Assembly: GCA_026119935.1 (NCBI GenBank)
Contig: JALRMH010000022.1
Span: 62,001-126,000 of the forward strand
Origin: Endothia cerciana
Taxonomy: Eukaryota > Ascomycota > Sordariomycetes > Diaporthales > Cryphonectriaceae
Reading direction: 5' to 3'
Length of the DNA: 64,000 bases
Position numbers and translations under genes: made by a program. The notes under the pieces are model-generated. The model was not told the origin of the DNA. It made no database searches and saw nothing but the letters and a program-made list of their open reading frames with translations. Of the stretch, positions 12,128-21,851 are shown piece after piece (position 1 is the first letter of the stretch; each line of letters starts with the position of its first letter).

Positions 12128-13261
12128 TCATACCACACTCCCCGGCGCAAAAGGCGGTTGCTTCCCCGCCTTGACCAGGTCCACCACGTTCTTCCTCGAC
12201 GTCTCCCGGTGGTGCTCCCTCTTCAGCTTCCCCAGCAGCAGGTTGTTGGTGATGGCGAACATGCTCGCCGAGAAGAGGAGCGTGCCGGCCTCGACGGCTA
12301 TGGTCACGTACGACGAGATGCTCCACCACATGCCGTGCTGGACCTTGAGGATGACGAGGCCGGCGATGAGGCCGGCGAGGGAGTTGAGGGCGAGGGGCAG
12401 GTAGATGCGGTTCACGAGCCAGATGTGGTTGCGGCGCCAGCAGAGGGCGAGGTAGAGCATGCCGAGGGCGCCGGCGCCGAAGACGGCGAAGCACGCGCCC
12501 AGGAGGCCCGTGGAGGGGACGTCGGAGTAGAAGTCGACCGAGGTCGACAGGTCGCCGGGCCGGACGAAGGCGGGCGGGCTGCAGAAGTTGGCCGGGGCTA
12601 TGACGAACGCCACGAGGATCATCCACGAGAAGACGTTCGAGAGGATGTTGTGCGACCTGGGGATCCTCTCGACGCTCAGGACCATGTTGATGTACCGCGT
12701 CGAGAAGCTGCCGCCGCGCTGGTGGCCGCCGGGCGCGCCGTAGGCCGGGCGCGCCGGGCTCGGCGGGGACCGTGGCGAGAGCGGGTCCACCGCCGCCGCC
12801 CGCGCCGGCTGCGATTGTGAGGCCGACCGCTCCTTCGTCGCCGGCCTGGGGCTCTCCGCGCGGTCGTTCGCGAGCGTCATGGTGCTGCTGGCGCTGGTGC
12901 TCCTGCTGTGGTTGCTGCACCTGGAGCTCGGGGGCGGGGGCAACGGCGCGTCGCGGGGCTGGGTGTAGGTCGTCGTGAGGGCCGGGTTGGTGCTCTTCCG
13001 CCGGCTGTCGGCCCCGAGGGGCACCCGCGGTAACGGCCACTGTGGCGTCGGCGGCGTGTGGTTGCCCGTGGACGGCCGCCATATCGGGGAGACCTTCTGT
13101 CGGGCCGGGAACAGCCAGCTTGCCCGGCTGTCTCTGCTCCTCCTCTTCGGTTTCGGTGTGGCTGGGGGAGGCCCCGAGAACTGGAGGAGGGGCTGCTGGG
13201 AGGGGCTGGCGTAGCTGGGGGTCACGGGGATGGGGGCCTGGGACCCCGACTGCCGGTTCAT
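12128..13261 (-). CDS. Four-helix integral membrane protein with disordered N-terminus
   Basis: Single exon of 377 residues read from ATG at 13261, whose context GCCGCCATGA is excellent. The first 190 residues are Pro/Ser/Arg-rich and probably disordered. A basic stretch (HQRGGSFSTRYINMVLSVER) then leads into four transmembrane helices: ILSNVFSWMILVAFVIAP, LLGACFAVFGAGALGMLYLA, LPLALNSLAGLIAGLVIL and a last one around YVTIAVEAGTLLFSASMF. A short cytoplasmic tail follows (NNLLLGKLKREHHRETSRKN). It resembles conserved uncharacterised membrane proteins of filamentous fungi; no catalytic motif is visible. An in-frame extension upstream of 13261 lacks an ATG of similar quality. Confidence 0.8.
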   Translation of the reverse strand: MNRQSGSQAPIPVTPSYASPSQQPLLQFSGPPPATPKPKRRSRDSRASWLFPARQKVSPIWRPSTGNHTPPTPQWPLPRVPLGADSRRKSTNPALTTTYTQPRDAPLPPPPSSRCSNHSRSTSASSTMTLANDRAESPRPATKERSASQSQPARAAAVDPLSPRSPPSPARPAYGAPGGHQRGGSFSTRYINMVLSVERIPRSHNILSNVFSWMILVAFVIAPANFCSPPAFVRPGDLSTSVDFYSDVPSTGLLGACFAVFGAGALGMLYLALCWRRNHIWLVNRIYLPLALNSLAGLIAGLVILKVQHGMWWSISSYVTIAVEAGTLLFSASMFAITNNLLLGKLKREHHRETSRKNVVDLVKAGKQPPFAPGSVV

Positions 13262-15412
13262 GGCGGCGGATGGTGTCTCGTGGTCGGGCGAAGAGGAACA
13301 GGGCCGAGACGAAGGTACGGACGGATCTCTCTGCGCGGGACGACAGATGGGAAGCACCACCTGGTATGTGCTCAGGGGCGGATGTGGTGTTCTCAGCGAG
13401 CAGCAACAGAGGTGGGAAGAGGCAGAAAGGGGGGGAGGAAGCCCAGTCAAAGGGATGATTCAAGATATTATAGCATGATCAGAAGGGGATGAGTACGGAA
13501 ACAGGGTCACGAAATGGGGCCGGGTGGTGTGGGGGTGATTCCTTGGTGTCGCTGAGGTAAGAAAGCCTCTATGAAAGCTGATAGATATCTTTAGCAAGTC
13601 TGTGGACCGGGGTGGAATTCACGTCCCAAAACAGGAAGAGAAGGTGGGAAGTCACACGAAGGGTAGATCGTAGCCAGGGAAAGCTGTCCATCATATACTC
13701 CGTAGTAAACTTCCGAGAAATGGACGGCCTGGGGACGGCAGGGCGCAAGGGCGCCAGCCAGACTTGCACTCGGGTTGACGATGTTGGTATTGAGATGCGA
13801 TATTGGGGCACAGATCCCGCCCCATCGAAGCCACCAAGAGATGCCGTTGGTCTGTCGCGATATGACGGTTCTCACAAAAGGCCCTCGCTCGCTCCATCCC
13901 TTGGCCCGCTGGGAGGAAGAGGGGATGATAGGGGATGATGATGATGCTATAGATGGTGACCGAGGGAGGTCTAGCCCGGACAGCAACATCAGCAATCAAC
14001 ATGCGGCGCAGCCCACGCCCACGACAAGAGAAGAATGCGGCCAGAAAGATGGGGATTTAGGTTCGAGCAGCCAGGAAGGCGGCCGACATGAGGCCCCTGG
14101 GGCGCGGGCGGGGTGACGTTGTGGTGGTGGAGGGCTGCGTATAAATAGAGTGTGATGGGCATGCAGGATCTGGCCGGCCTGATCCTTCGCTGGACTCGCC
14201 TGTGGGTCGCCGCAGCAGGCCAGATGAGACGAATCTTGGAATTTCGAGATTTGAATATAAATAAACGACCGGACGCAGGTTCACCTCCCACCTGCCACGG
14301 CGAGAAAGGTCCACAGCCGGGCTGAGCTGACTGGTCCCGACTCGAGATGCCAGCTTCGATGTTTGCCCACGATCGGCCTGGTCAGATTAGGGGCGGCTGC
14401 CACGGTCCGCCCCCAAGTCCGGACTCAGGTCTTCCAGATCTCCTCGAGTCTGGCCCGGGAGGGACGGTGTGACCCCTGAATGAAATGGTTCTAGGAGGGC
14501 TGTCATGGATGCAGCCTTGCTGTGTATGTGCCGTCTCACTTCTCTCCTGCCGTTGGTTATCAAGGGACCATCTGTTCACGTTGGCGCGTGAGATTGCTCG
14601 AGCGGGATGATGGGTGATGGGCTAGGACGGGGGTGATCCACTTGGCCGCCCCCAGCCCAGGAGACGGATCGAGAAAAGAGGAGGAATCCAGACCAGTCCG
14701 ATAGTTACCCTGATCAAGGCGTCATTCCGCTGTTGAAAGTGGGAGTCATCAGGGAGGGAGATCGACAGGAGACGACCATGCCCTCCGCAGGCCAGAGGGT
14801 TCCCATGCTCCTCGATATGGAGCCTCGGGACACCCTATAGAAGAAAAAAAAAGGATATAGGGTCTTTCCCATGTATCCCTTGAGAGGTTGTGCTGTTGTG
14901 TGTTGAGGGCATCATGCCTACCGGACACGCACGTAAAAGGAGGCAGTCGAGTGGTTGCTGTTTGAGGGGATGGACGCCTGTCACGAGCACCGTGGCGCAC
15001 CCCCAGCGACGACCAGGAAACTTGGGGTCCTAGGCTCAGCCACGTTGGGGCGCTAGGCTCCCCCTAGCAAGGCGCCTGGGCTCCCCGCTTCTGCCTCCAC
15101 CCAATGACCGCTCCCCTAAGAACTTTTCAGTGGGGCATCTCAGCTGTTGGCCCAGGATCAATGCGGCCGGTAGGGAAAGATCGTTTGAACCCCAGTCTCT
15201 GGCCATGAGCGGCGTCTTCCATCCTGAAGTTGCGACTCTATCGATACCGACTTCACCTCCCAAGACCTGTGCTTCCCCCCTCCTCTACCACATGCAACTT
15301 TCCCTCGCTGCGTCAATCCCACACCCACATCAACACCACACCACGGCTAAACACGAGCAGGGCACATTGAACACACCCGAGACCATCCAACTGTCACCCC
15401 ATATGGCCTGCA
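13262..15412. other. Divergent intergenic region
   Basis: A 2.15-kb region between the minus-strand membrane protein and the plus-strand fork-head gene, so it should hold both promoters. A TATA-like TATAAATAG lies at 14140-14148 on the plus strand, 1.27 kb before the fork-head start. A pyrimidine-rich leader with CA-rich sequence precedes ATG 15413. Short frames here show no recognisable protein. Confidence 0.5.
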
Positions 15413-15471
15413 ATGACTTCGTCCGAAGATCAGGAAGGCCCCAGTGGCCACCCCGACACCAACATGGCTGA
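15292..15471 (+). promoter_or_regulatory. Upstream ORF overlapping the fork-head start
   Basis: An ATG at 15292 opens a 59-codon frame that runs through the main start at 15413 in another frame and stops at 15471. A second ATG in the same frame (15403) lies 10 bases before the main start. If the mRNA leader begins upstream of 15292, this is the layout of a repressive overlapping uORF. Transcript start is unknown. Confidence 0.4.
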
Positions 15472-18400
15472 CCCTCCAGCGTCACCGTCAACATCCACAC
15501 CCACACCGGCCCCCGCTGCAGCCGCAACTGCAGCCCCCACCACAACCGCGGATGAGCCTGCCATACCTCCACAACGACAAGACGACAGCGAACGACAGAC
15601 GAGCAGCCGGGCCCGCCCCCCCCGTGGCGATGAGCCCGGGACTCTCAGCCCCAGACCTCCCCCGAGTGCGGTCGCGAACGAGACACCGTCCACTCCTGCT
15701 GCCCGGGAGCAGGGCGCGCCTGCCCTTGCACCACCTGGCAACGCCAATGGCATTGTGGATCTGGGCACGGAGGAAGGCCTAGCTTGGGTCCGCTCGCTTT
15801 GGAGACAGGTGGATGGCGACGACCGCTCCGGGATCCCACCGGCCGGCCAGCCTCTTAGCCCCTCAGGGGGGCCTGAGTACTACGACGGCCTCTCGCAACC
15901 TCTGCCCATCTACCCCGACCCCCTTGCCCAATCCGCCCAACCATATATACCGAATATACCGATCACTCTTGGGCATATCTCCCCATTGACGAACTACGCT
16001 TTCGCCAACTATGGGCCGGCTGCGGGCCAGGCCATTCCATCTGACGAAGACGAAGACGAGGAATATGAGCATCCTCCAAACGTATATGGAAAATTGGAGT
16101 TCCCCGATAGCACCACCTGGATCACCACCCGCACCATCCTGATCGGGAGGGACCAGAAGATCTTTTTGCAGGCAAGGAAGGAGAGGGCATATAGACAAAA
16201 GGTCGAGGAGCATCTAGCCAAGGGCCTGCCCCCGCCGGATCCGCCTCGCGCTACGGGGTCTGCGGCGAGAAGTAGACACCACCCCAAGTCCTTCGCCAGT
16301 GAGGAGGGAGGTGCCTTGGGCCCCGAGTCCGACGGCGAGGACAACCCAAGGCCCGCCAAGAGACGGAGGACTGCCGCTGGCGAGCGGGCGGCGGAACAGG
16401 CCCGAAAGGCCGCAGCGAGTGGTCTCTCAAACACCATCAGCAGTCGTCAGTATGTCGACTACGCCCCTGGCCCCGGGGATGTCAGCAGCCTCAAAAGCCA
16501 GGATGAGATAGCCGAGGTCAGGATTCATGGCGAGGGCCCGGATATGTGGGCTAGCACGAAAGGTATCTCAAGGGAACATCTCAAGATCTCGTACGACGCC
16601 GGAGAGAGGGTCTGGAAGGGGATCGTACTAGGCCGAAACGGCGTCTTCTGTCGCTCCATTCACCACAAAGAGGGCGACATCTTTACGCTATATTCCGGTG
16701 ACGAACTCCAGATTCAATATATTACGATCCAGTTCTACCTCGCGGGTGTGGAGGACGGGAAAACTGGCGCAGAGCTTGAGCCCAGGGCGAGTGCCCCGGC
16801 AAACAAGACCTACTCGGAGAACGGGAAGGAGATGAGCTTCGACTTTCAGAGCTCCCGCGGGGACGAGATGCACGATACTGATGACTCGTCCGAGGCTGGA
16901 GAGGGACCAGCGGGTCTTCGACCCGTGGAATCAAGTGACTCAGGCGACTCGGATGAAGCGATGGAGGATGCGCCGAGCCCGAACAGAGCGGCACGTCGCG
17001 ATGTCTCCAACGGCGACGCGGAGGATGAGATTCGAGAGACGGTCGAATCCGACCCCGTGGAAGGCAACCTCAAGCCAGAGTCAAGTCCTGATGAGGCAGA
17101 CAAGCTTGCACAGATTCCATTACCTCCGAAGAAACGTGGCCCGGGCAGGCCACCGAAGAACGGCATCATGTCGAAGAGGGAAGAAAGGCTGCTTAAGAAA
17201 CAAGCCCAGGAAGAGGCGAAGCGGAACATGCCACCACAGGAGCCCGGCGACCAGCCACAGAAGCGCAAGGTCGGCCGGCCCAGGAAGCACCCTCTTCCCG
17301 AGGGGGCCGACGGCCAGGCCGAGAAACGAAAGTACAAACCCCGGAAGCCCAAGGGCGAGGACGGAGAGGAAGATCTGGACGACGACAAGCCTGCCAAGGA
17401 GAAGTCCATGAAGCACAAGACGCCTCCTCTCGAGCTGAGGCGTGAGGACTTCACCGAGGAGCAGCTGCAGAAGCCAACAAAGAACTACCAGTTGCTGATA
17501 GATGAGATCATGACTGCCGCACCTCCTAAGGGCTACAGCCTCAAGCAGGTCTACAAAAGGATACAGGAGAGATGGCCCTACTTTTACTTCTGTGTTGATA
17601 CCAAGGGCTGGGAGAGTAGTGTTCGGCACAATCTTCTCGGGAGTGAGTGCTTCAAGAAGATCGAAGGAAACTGGCATCGCGTTCCTGGAGTCCCCCTGGA
17701 ATCCGGAAAGAAGCGCAAACCCAGCGACTCGATCGCTGAAACCCGACCGGCAGGCATGTACAATGGATACAGCCATCCATACCAGCCTCCCACGCATGCT
17801 CAGCACCATGTCCACCATCCCACCGCGCATTCAGCGGGTCTCACGCCCAATTTACCTCCTCGGTATCCTCCTAATGGACAAGCCTATCAGATCCACCAGG
17901 GCCCTCCACAAAATCCGGCACAGTCCGGTCTTGCAGCTAGTCAGCAGGTTCCTCCGCGCCCTGGCTTTCCTCAACACCAGGCGCCGGGCGCGGCACCACA
18001 GGCAAAGGGCTACACGGCAGCCACGGCGGCTCTGCGGCCACAGCATCCAGGGGTTCAAGCGCCGCCATACGACACAGCATATGGTAACAGGCCGCAACCG
18101 CCACATGTCGCAAGTCAAGGCGCCGCCGCCGAACCAAATGCTGCACACCGCGCACCTCTGGCCAGGCCGGGCCAAGAACCCCCACTCAGACCTCAACATA
18201 GTACTTTAACCCCCAATATGAACCCGATGCCGAACGCGCCGAGGCCTGCACCTCCTCCCCATCCACAGCAACCTCCGCAGAACAGCGCACCTCCAGCGAA
18301 CCGGGGGCCTGTTATCGAGCCCTTCCTCAAGTTCTTCATCAGGGAGTTCCGTGCCGAGGTCATCAAACAGCTGCACGCGAAAGAGGGCAAGCGATCCGAG

Positions 18401-19990
18401 GTGGTCGCCATGTCTGTGATCAACCGAGGCTTGAGACTGACCGAAAGAAGTCTGGTGCCCGATCTTGAATCTTACGAGAAGCTTATCCTGAATGTTTTCC
18501 GCCAGCATAAGCAGATCTATCCAAAGCGTCGCGCTGAGGAGGCCGCGAAGGTAGCATCTGCTCATTCAGCCCCAGTGCCTCCAACGAAAGCAGCTGTGAA
18601 CGGCACTAGCTCCATGCCTACGGCTGCCCCTCGAATTAGCGCCCCACAAGCGATTGCAAACGCTGCTGCACACGCGTACACGCCTGGGCCGGCCGCACCA
18701 AGTAGCAACGTTTCTGCCGTTGCGAAGGTCCAACCCACTGTTTCCAACCCACTGTCTGGTCCCCAGGAAACAAGAGACACCAGTGGAGCGACCAAATCCA
18801 GTGCTGTCAACGGCGTGTCTAATCTGGCCAATGTGGCTGACCAGAAGCCTGTCTCGACTGGTGCACTGCCCAATACGCCTGCGACTGCAGGCTCTGGTGC
18901 CTTAAGTCCTGGTTCCGCCGGACCTAAGACGAGCGCGCCTTTGAGCGTTGCAACTGGAACGCCCAGTCATACTACTGATGCTGCTGTGGTTGCTGGATCT
19001 GCTGCCCTACAGCCTGGCTCTCGTCCAGGTCCAAGTGCTTCGACGGGCGCGAAAGTTACCGATTCAAAACCACTAGGTACTAGTTCAAGTCCAGATGCAT
19101 CAGCCACCGGTGGGCCTGCTATTCCAGCCTCTGTCTCTGGTGCGGCGGCATCCACCACGACCGCAACTACACCGACCACAGCTCCAAGACCAGCAGCGCC
19201 AGCCCCTGCTCTGAATGCGCCTGGGAACACCAAACCTGCTGCCTCAACACCTGTCTCTGCAGGTCCTGCCCCAAGTACTTCGGCGACCGCCGTATATATT
19301 CCTTCCAAGGCTGGCTCCCCGGGCCCCGCGCCAACTGCACCAACGGCTTCAGTGGGTGTTGCCTCAGGATCTAGTCCCACGGCATCCGTATCGGGAGCCA
19401 GCGCGACCGCTGGGTCTGGAGCTCCCAGGCCCGTTTCTGTGACCCCTGCACCGCCTGCGCCAACGGCTCCTGTCGTTGCTTCCTCGGGATCTGGCCCCGT
19501 GGCTTCTACCTCGGAAGCGAGCGTACATGGCCCTCCCAGGCCCGTCTCTACTGCTGTGGTACCAGCTACCTCCCCGTCAGCTGCGGGACCTGTGAGGGGT
19601 GCATCATCAAAGCCTGGAGGCCCCATCGGTATTTCTGGCATAAGCTCTCCAGCCCCGAACGGACCCAGGGCGGCTTCAACTACACCAGGCGCTCCCGCCA
19701 CGCCAGACGGTTCCAAGGACGTCGAGCTACTAGACCCGAAGCTGGTCAACGTGATCCTCAGCTTCAAAAAGTCGATCCTGCCGACTCTCGCGGAAAAACT
19801 TGACCCGCTCCTGGGTGAGTCCTTGATCATGAGCGCGGTGGATCGGCTCCTCGGGTTCACGGACGATACGTTCGTCCAGTCCAAGTCGGAGCAGCAGAAG
19901 CAACACTTCGCGGAGGCGGAGAAGGCGCTCATGAAGCATCTCGAGACGCGGTTTGGCGAGTACGTTCGGAATCGATCTGCTCAGCGGTAG
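15413..19990 (+). CDS. FHL1-like FHA / AT-hook / fork-head regulator
   Basis: Intronless, 1525 residues. Domains in order: Pro/Thr-rich N-terminus; split FHA domain, with its first strands at about 223-245 (YGKLEFPDSTTWITTRTILI, GRD) and, after a charged insertion of over 100 residues, its core at about 364-446 (KGISREHLKI, VLGRNGVF); AT-hooks KRGPGRPPK and RKVGRPRKH near 572 and 617; fork-head domain at about 686-760 with YSLKQVYKRIQERWPYFYF and SVRHNLLGSECFKKI; Gln/Pro-rich linker; helical module at 965-1040; Ala/Ser/Thr/Pro linker of about 390 residues; a final helical module from 1436. The FHA plus fork-head arrangement is that of yeast Fhl1, a ribosomal-protein-gene regulator, so a nuclear growth-related role is inferred. 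AT-hooks and the long C-terminus are additions relative to yeast Fhl1. Confidence 0.88.
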   Translation: MTSSEDQEGPSGHPDTNMADPPASPSTSTPTPAPAAAATAAPTTTADEPAIPPQRQDDSERQTSSRARPPRGDEPGTLSPRPPPSAVANETPSTPAAREQGAPALAPPGNANGIVDLGTEEGLAWVRSLWRQVDGDDRSGIPPAGQPLSPSGGPEYYDGLSQPLPIYPDPLAQSAQPYIPNIPITLGHISPLTNYAFANYGPAAGQAIPSDEDEDEEYEHPPNVYGKLEFPDSTTWITTRTILIGRDQKIFLQARKERAYRQKVEEHLAKGLPPPDPPRATGSAARSRHHPKSFASEEGGALGPESDGEDNPRPAKRRRTAAGERAAEQARKAAASGLSNTISSRQYVDYAPGPGDVSSLKSQDEIAEVRIHGEGPDMWASTKGISREHLKISYDAGERVWKGIVLGRNGVFCRSIHHKEGDIFTLYSGDELQIQYITIQFYLAGVEDGKTGAELEPRASAPANKTYSENGKEMSFDFQSSRGDEMHDTDDSSEAGEGPAGLRPVESSDSGDSDEAMEDAPSPNRAARRDVSNGDAEDEIRETVESDPVEGNLKPESSPDEADKLAQIPLPPKKRGPGRPPKNGIMSKREERLLKKQAQEEAKRNMPPQEPGDQPQKRKVGRPRKHPLPEGADGQAEKRKYKPRKPKGEDGEEDLDDDKPAKEKSMKHKTPPLELRREDFTEEQLQKPTKNYQLLIDEIMTAAPPKGYSLKQVYKRIQERWPYFYFCVDTKGWESSVRHNLLGSECFKKIEGNWHRVPGVPLESGKKRKPSDSIAETRPAGMYNGYSHPYQPPTHAQHHVHHPTAHSAGLTPNLPPRYPPNGQAYQIHQGPPQNPAQSGLAASQQVPPRPGFPQHQAPGAAPQAKGYTAATAALRPQHPGVQAPPYDTAYGNRPQPPHVASQGAAAEPNAAHRAPLARPGQEPPLRPQHSTLTPNMNPMPNAPRPAPPPHPQQPPQNSAPPANRGPVIEPFLKFFIREFRAEVIKQLHAKEGKRSEVVAMSVINRGLRLTERSLVPDLESYEKLILNVFRQHKQIYPKRRAEEAAKVASAHSAPVPPTKAAVNGTSSMPTAAPRISAPQAIANAAAHAYTPGPAAPSSNVSAVAKVQPTVSNPLSGPQETRDTSGATKSSAVNGVSNLANVADQKPVSTGALPNTPATAGSGALSPGSAGPKTSAPLSVATGTPSHTTDAAVVAGSAALQPGSRPGPSASTGAKVTDSKPLGTSSSPDASATGGPAIPASVSGAAASTTTATTPTTAPRPAAPAPALNAPGNTKPAASTPVSAGPAPSTSATAVYIPSKAGSPGPAPTAPTASVGVASGSSPTASVSGASATAGSGAPRPVSVTPAPPAPTAPVVASSGSGPVASTSEASVHGPPRPVSTAVVPATSPSAAGPVRGASSKPGGPIGISGISSPAPNGPRAASTTPGAPATPDGSKDVELLDPKLVNVILSFKKSILPTLAEKLDPLLGESLIMSAVDRLLGFTDDTFVQSKSEQQKQHFAEAEKALMKHLETRFGEYVRNRSAQR

Positions 19991-20657
19991 GGAGCGAGGG
20001 GCAGGCCGGTTACATGGTCAGACAGGAGAGCAGGGGGAGCGGGTCGGAGATACGCTATTCATGCAGCGTATCAAGCGTGATGCATGTGCGGGCAACATCA
20101 TCCCTCTGTCAGTCGGAGAGATAGACAAGAGCACTGGGCAGGAGTCACAGGCAGCGACGGTAACATGCTTAGTATTTCTGGAATATTACATGACGGGTCA
20201 GGTACATGTTCATTCAAGCTGTTTGACTACCACATCGCGAGACCCGATGCGAAGTGTAATACCATGCGGCGCCTAACAGCCTTCGATGAAGTCATCATCC
20301 CTCACATCCGAGGAGATCTAAATTTCGTTCGTAGGTGCTTAGCACGCATAATTCTGCGAATGTAGGAGAGAGGAAGTGCTGATATGATGTGGAGAATTTC
20401 GCCAGTAGCCTAGTGAGCCTCAGCCCAAGGACTATGAGTGGGCATGGAGTTGAGATCAGAAAACTGAATTCTAGCTTGAACAGCATATAGGCGCAAAGAA
20501 AATATACCATCCGAGCAGCGAAAATAGGTACACTCTATGTGTGCTCTTTGCCTCGTTAATACCGTGTGCTGGCATCTTTTGAAAGCTCTGATTGTACCTC
20601 TTTGAAGAGGGATCTGGCCAGCTGAGTCGACTACTCGGGTCATATGACGGTAAGACC
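19991..20657. other. Convergent 3' spacer
   Basis: Lies between the plus-strand fork-head gene and the minus-strand monooxygenase. No supported frame; sequence becomes AT-richer than the flanking genes. Presumed 3' untranslated sequence of both. Confidence 0.5.
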
Positions 20658-21851
20658 TCAGATTGTTGGAGAAGACTCATCGATCTTGATGCCGAACTGC
20701 GATGTGGCCATGTCATAGCTCTTGGCGACAGCCTCACTGGCATACACCCTCATCTCCTTCTCATACGCGGCCGTGACGCCCTCCTTGAACCCGCCAGCCT
20801 CAACAATCAGCCTCCCCAGCAGAGCCGAGTCTCTCACCGCCGTGTTCGCACCGATGCCGCCCGCAGGCGTCATCGAGTGGACAGCGTCGCCGATGACCGT
20901 AACACGAGGATGGTTGGTCCACTCCGGCACGCCCCAGGGCGTCGAGCAGGTGATCTTCCAGAAAGCCGCCTCGGACTCGTCCATCGCATCAAAAAGCGGC
21001 TTCACACGCGGGTGCCACCCCGCGGTCAGCGACCTGGCGATGTCCGCGGCCGGCTTCCCGACGATGGCGTAGTCGTCGTTGGGCGCCCTGATGACGCCCG
21101 GCTGCCCGCCCATCGTCCAGCCGAACTGCAGGCCCGGGTCGTCCTTGTCACCGGGCCGCACGTTGGTGATGACAAAGACCTTGCCGCCGGGCCTGGACTC
21201 GTCGACCATGCGGAACACGCCCTCGCCGAGCCCCCTGAACGCGGTCGTCGGCGCCTGCCCGTGGATCCCGCGCGCCCCGGTGTCGTAGACCTTCAGCCTC
21301 CCGCCCGAGAGCTGTTTCGCGACCTCGGACCGGATCCCCTCGGCGCCGACCAGCATGGAGCCCTCGACGGACCGGCTCCCGTCCGCAAAGACGGCCCGCA
21401 CGCCGTCGTCCGTCAGCTCGTAGCCCGTGACGTGGTGGCCCCACTGCACGGCATCCCCCAGGCCCTCCATGAAGACCCTCCTCATGTCGCCCCTCGCGAT
21501 GCCGATGATCTTGCCCTCCCTGCTACCGAGGTCCGCGCCGGCCACGCCCTGGTGCTCCGTCGTCACGCCGGAGAGCGCGTCGATGGCGGCGAACCCGGCG
21601 CCCCCCGTCTTGCCGCACCTGTCCCAGAAGCCCTGCCAGGCGTCGGGCCTCGCGCCGGGGCTGGTCAGGACCGACTCGATGGCGTCCAGGCCCTCCTCGG
21701 ACAGCCGCAGGCGGTAGCCCTGCCCCCGGAACGAGATCCCGGTGTCGCGCTCGAAGATGCGGAAGGGGATCCCGGCGTGCCGGAGGGCGCGGGCGAGGAG
21801 GAGGGAGGCCAGGCCCGCGCCGGAGATGAGGACCGGTCTCGCGGTGTTCAT
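20658..21851 (-). CDS. FAD-dependent monooxygenase (group A, PHBH fold)
   Basis: Single exon, 397 residues from ATG at 21851. It has an N-terminal dinucleotide-binding motif (VLISGAGLASLLLARALRHA, residues 8-27) followed by the acidic end of strand 2 (FRIFER). The second FAD motif appears as MLVGAEGIRSEVAKQL, with Glu where the DG motif normally has Asp, and the third as RVTVIGDAVHSMTPAGGIGA. This is the architecture of NAD(P)H-dependent flavoprotein hydroxylases acting on aromatic or polyketide substrates. Substrate unknown. There is no C-terminal membrane anchor, so it is probably soluble. An antisense frame of 484 codons at 20592-22046 is a shadow. Confidence 0.88.
   Translation of the reverse strand: MNTARPVLISGAGLASLLLARALRHAGIPFRIFERDTGISFRGQGYRLRLSEEGLDAIESVLTSPGARPDAWQGFWDRCGKTGGAGFAAIDALSGVTTEHQGVAGADLGSREGKIIGIARGDMRRVFMEGLGDAVQWGHHVTGYELTDDGVRAVFADGSRSVEGSMLVGAEGIRSEVAKQLSGGRLKVYDTGARGIHGQAPTTAFRGLGEGVFRMVDESRPGGKVFVITNVRPGDKDDPGLQFGWTMGGQPGVIRAPNDDYAIVGKPAADIARSLTAGWHPRVKPLFDAMDESEAAFWKITCSTPWGVPEWTNHPRVTVIGDAVHSMTPAGGIGANTAVRDSALLGRLIVEAGGFKEGVTAAYEKEMRVYASEAVAKSYDMATSQFGIKIDESSPTI

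Noticed and set aside
14140..14148. TATA-like TATAAATAG on the plus strand as promoter of an extra gene
   Set aside because: No supported frame follows before the fork-head gene 1.27 kb away; mentioned only as a possible distal start.
18967..19932. 321-codon minus-strand frame rich in Ala/Gly/Val
   Set aside because: Shadow of the low-complexity C-terminus of the fork-head protein.
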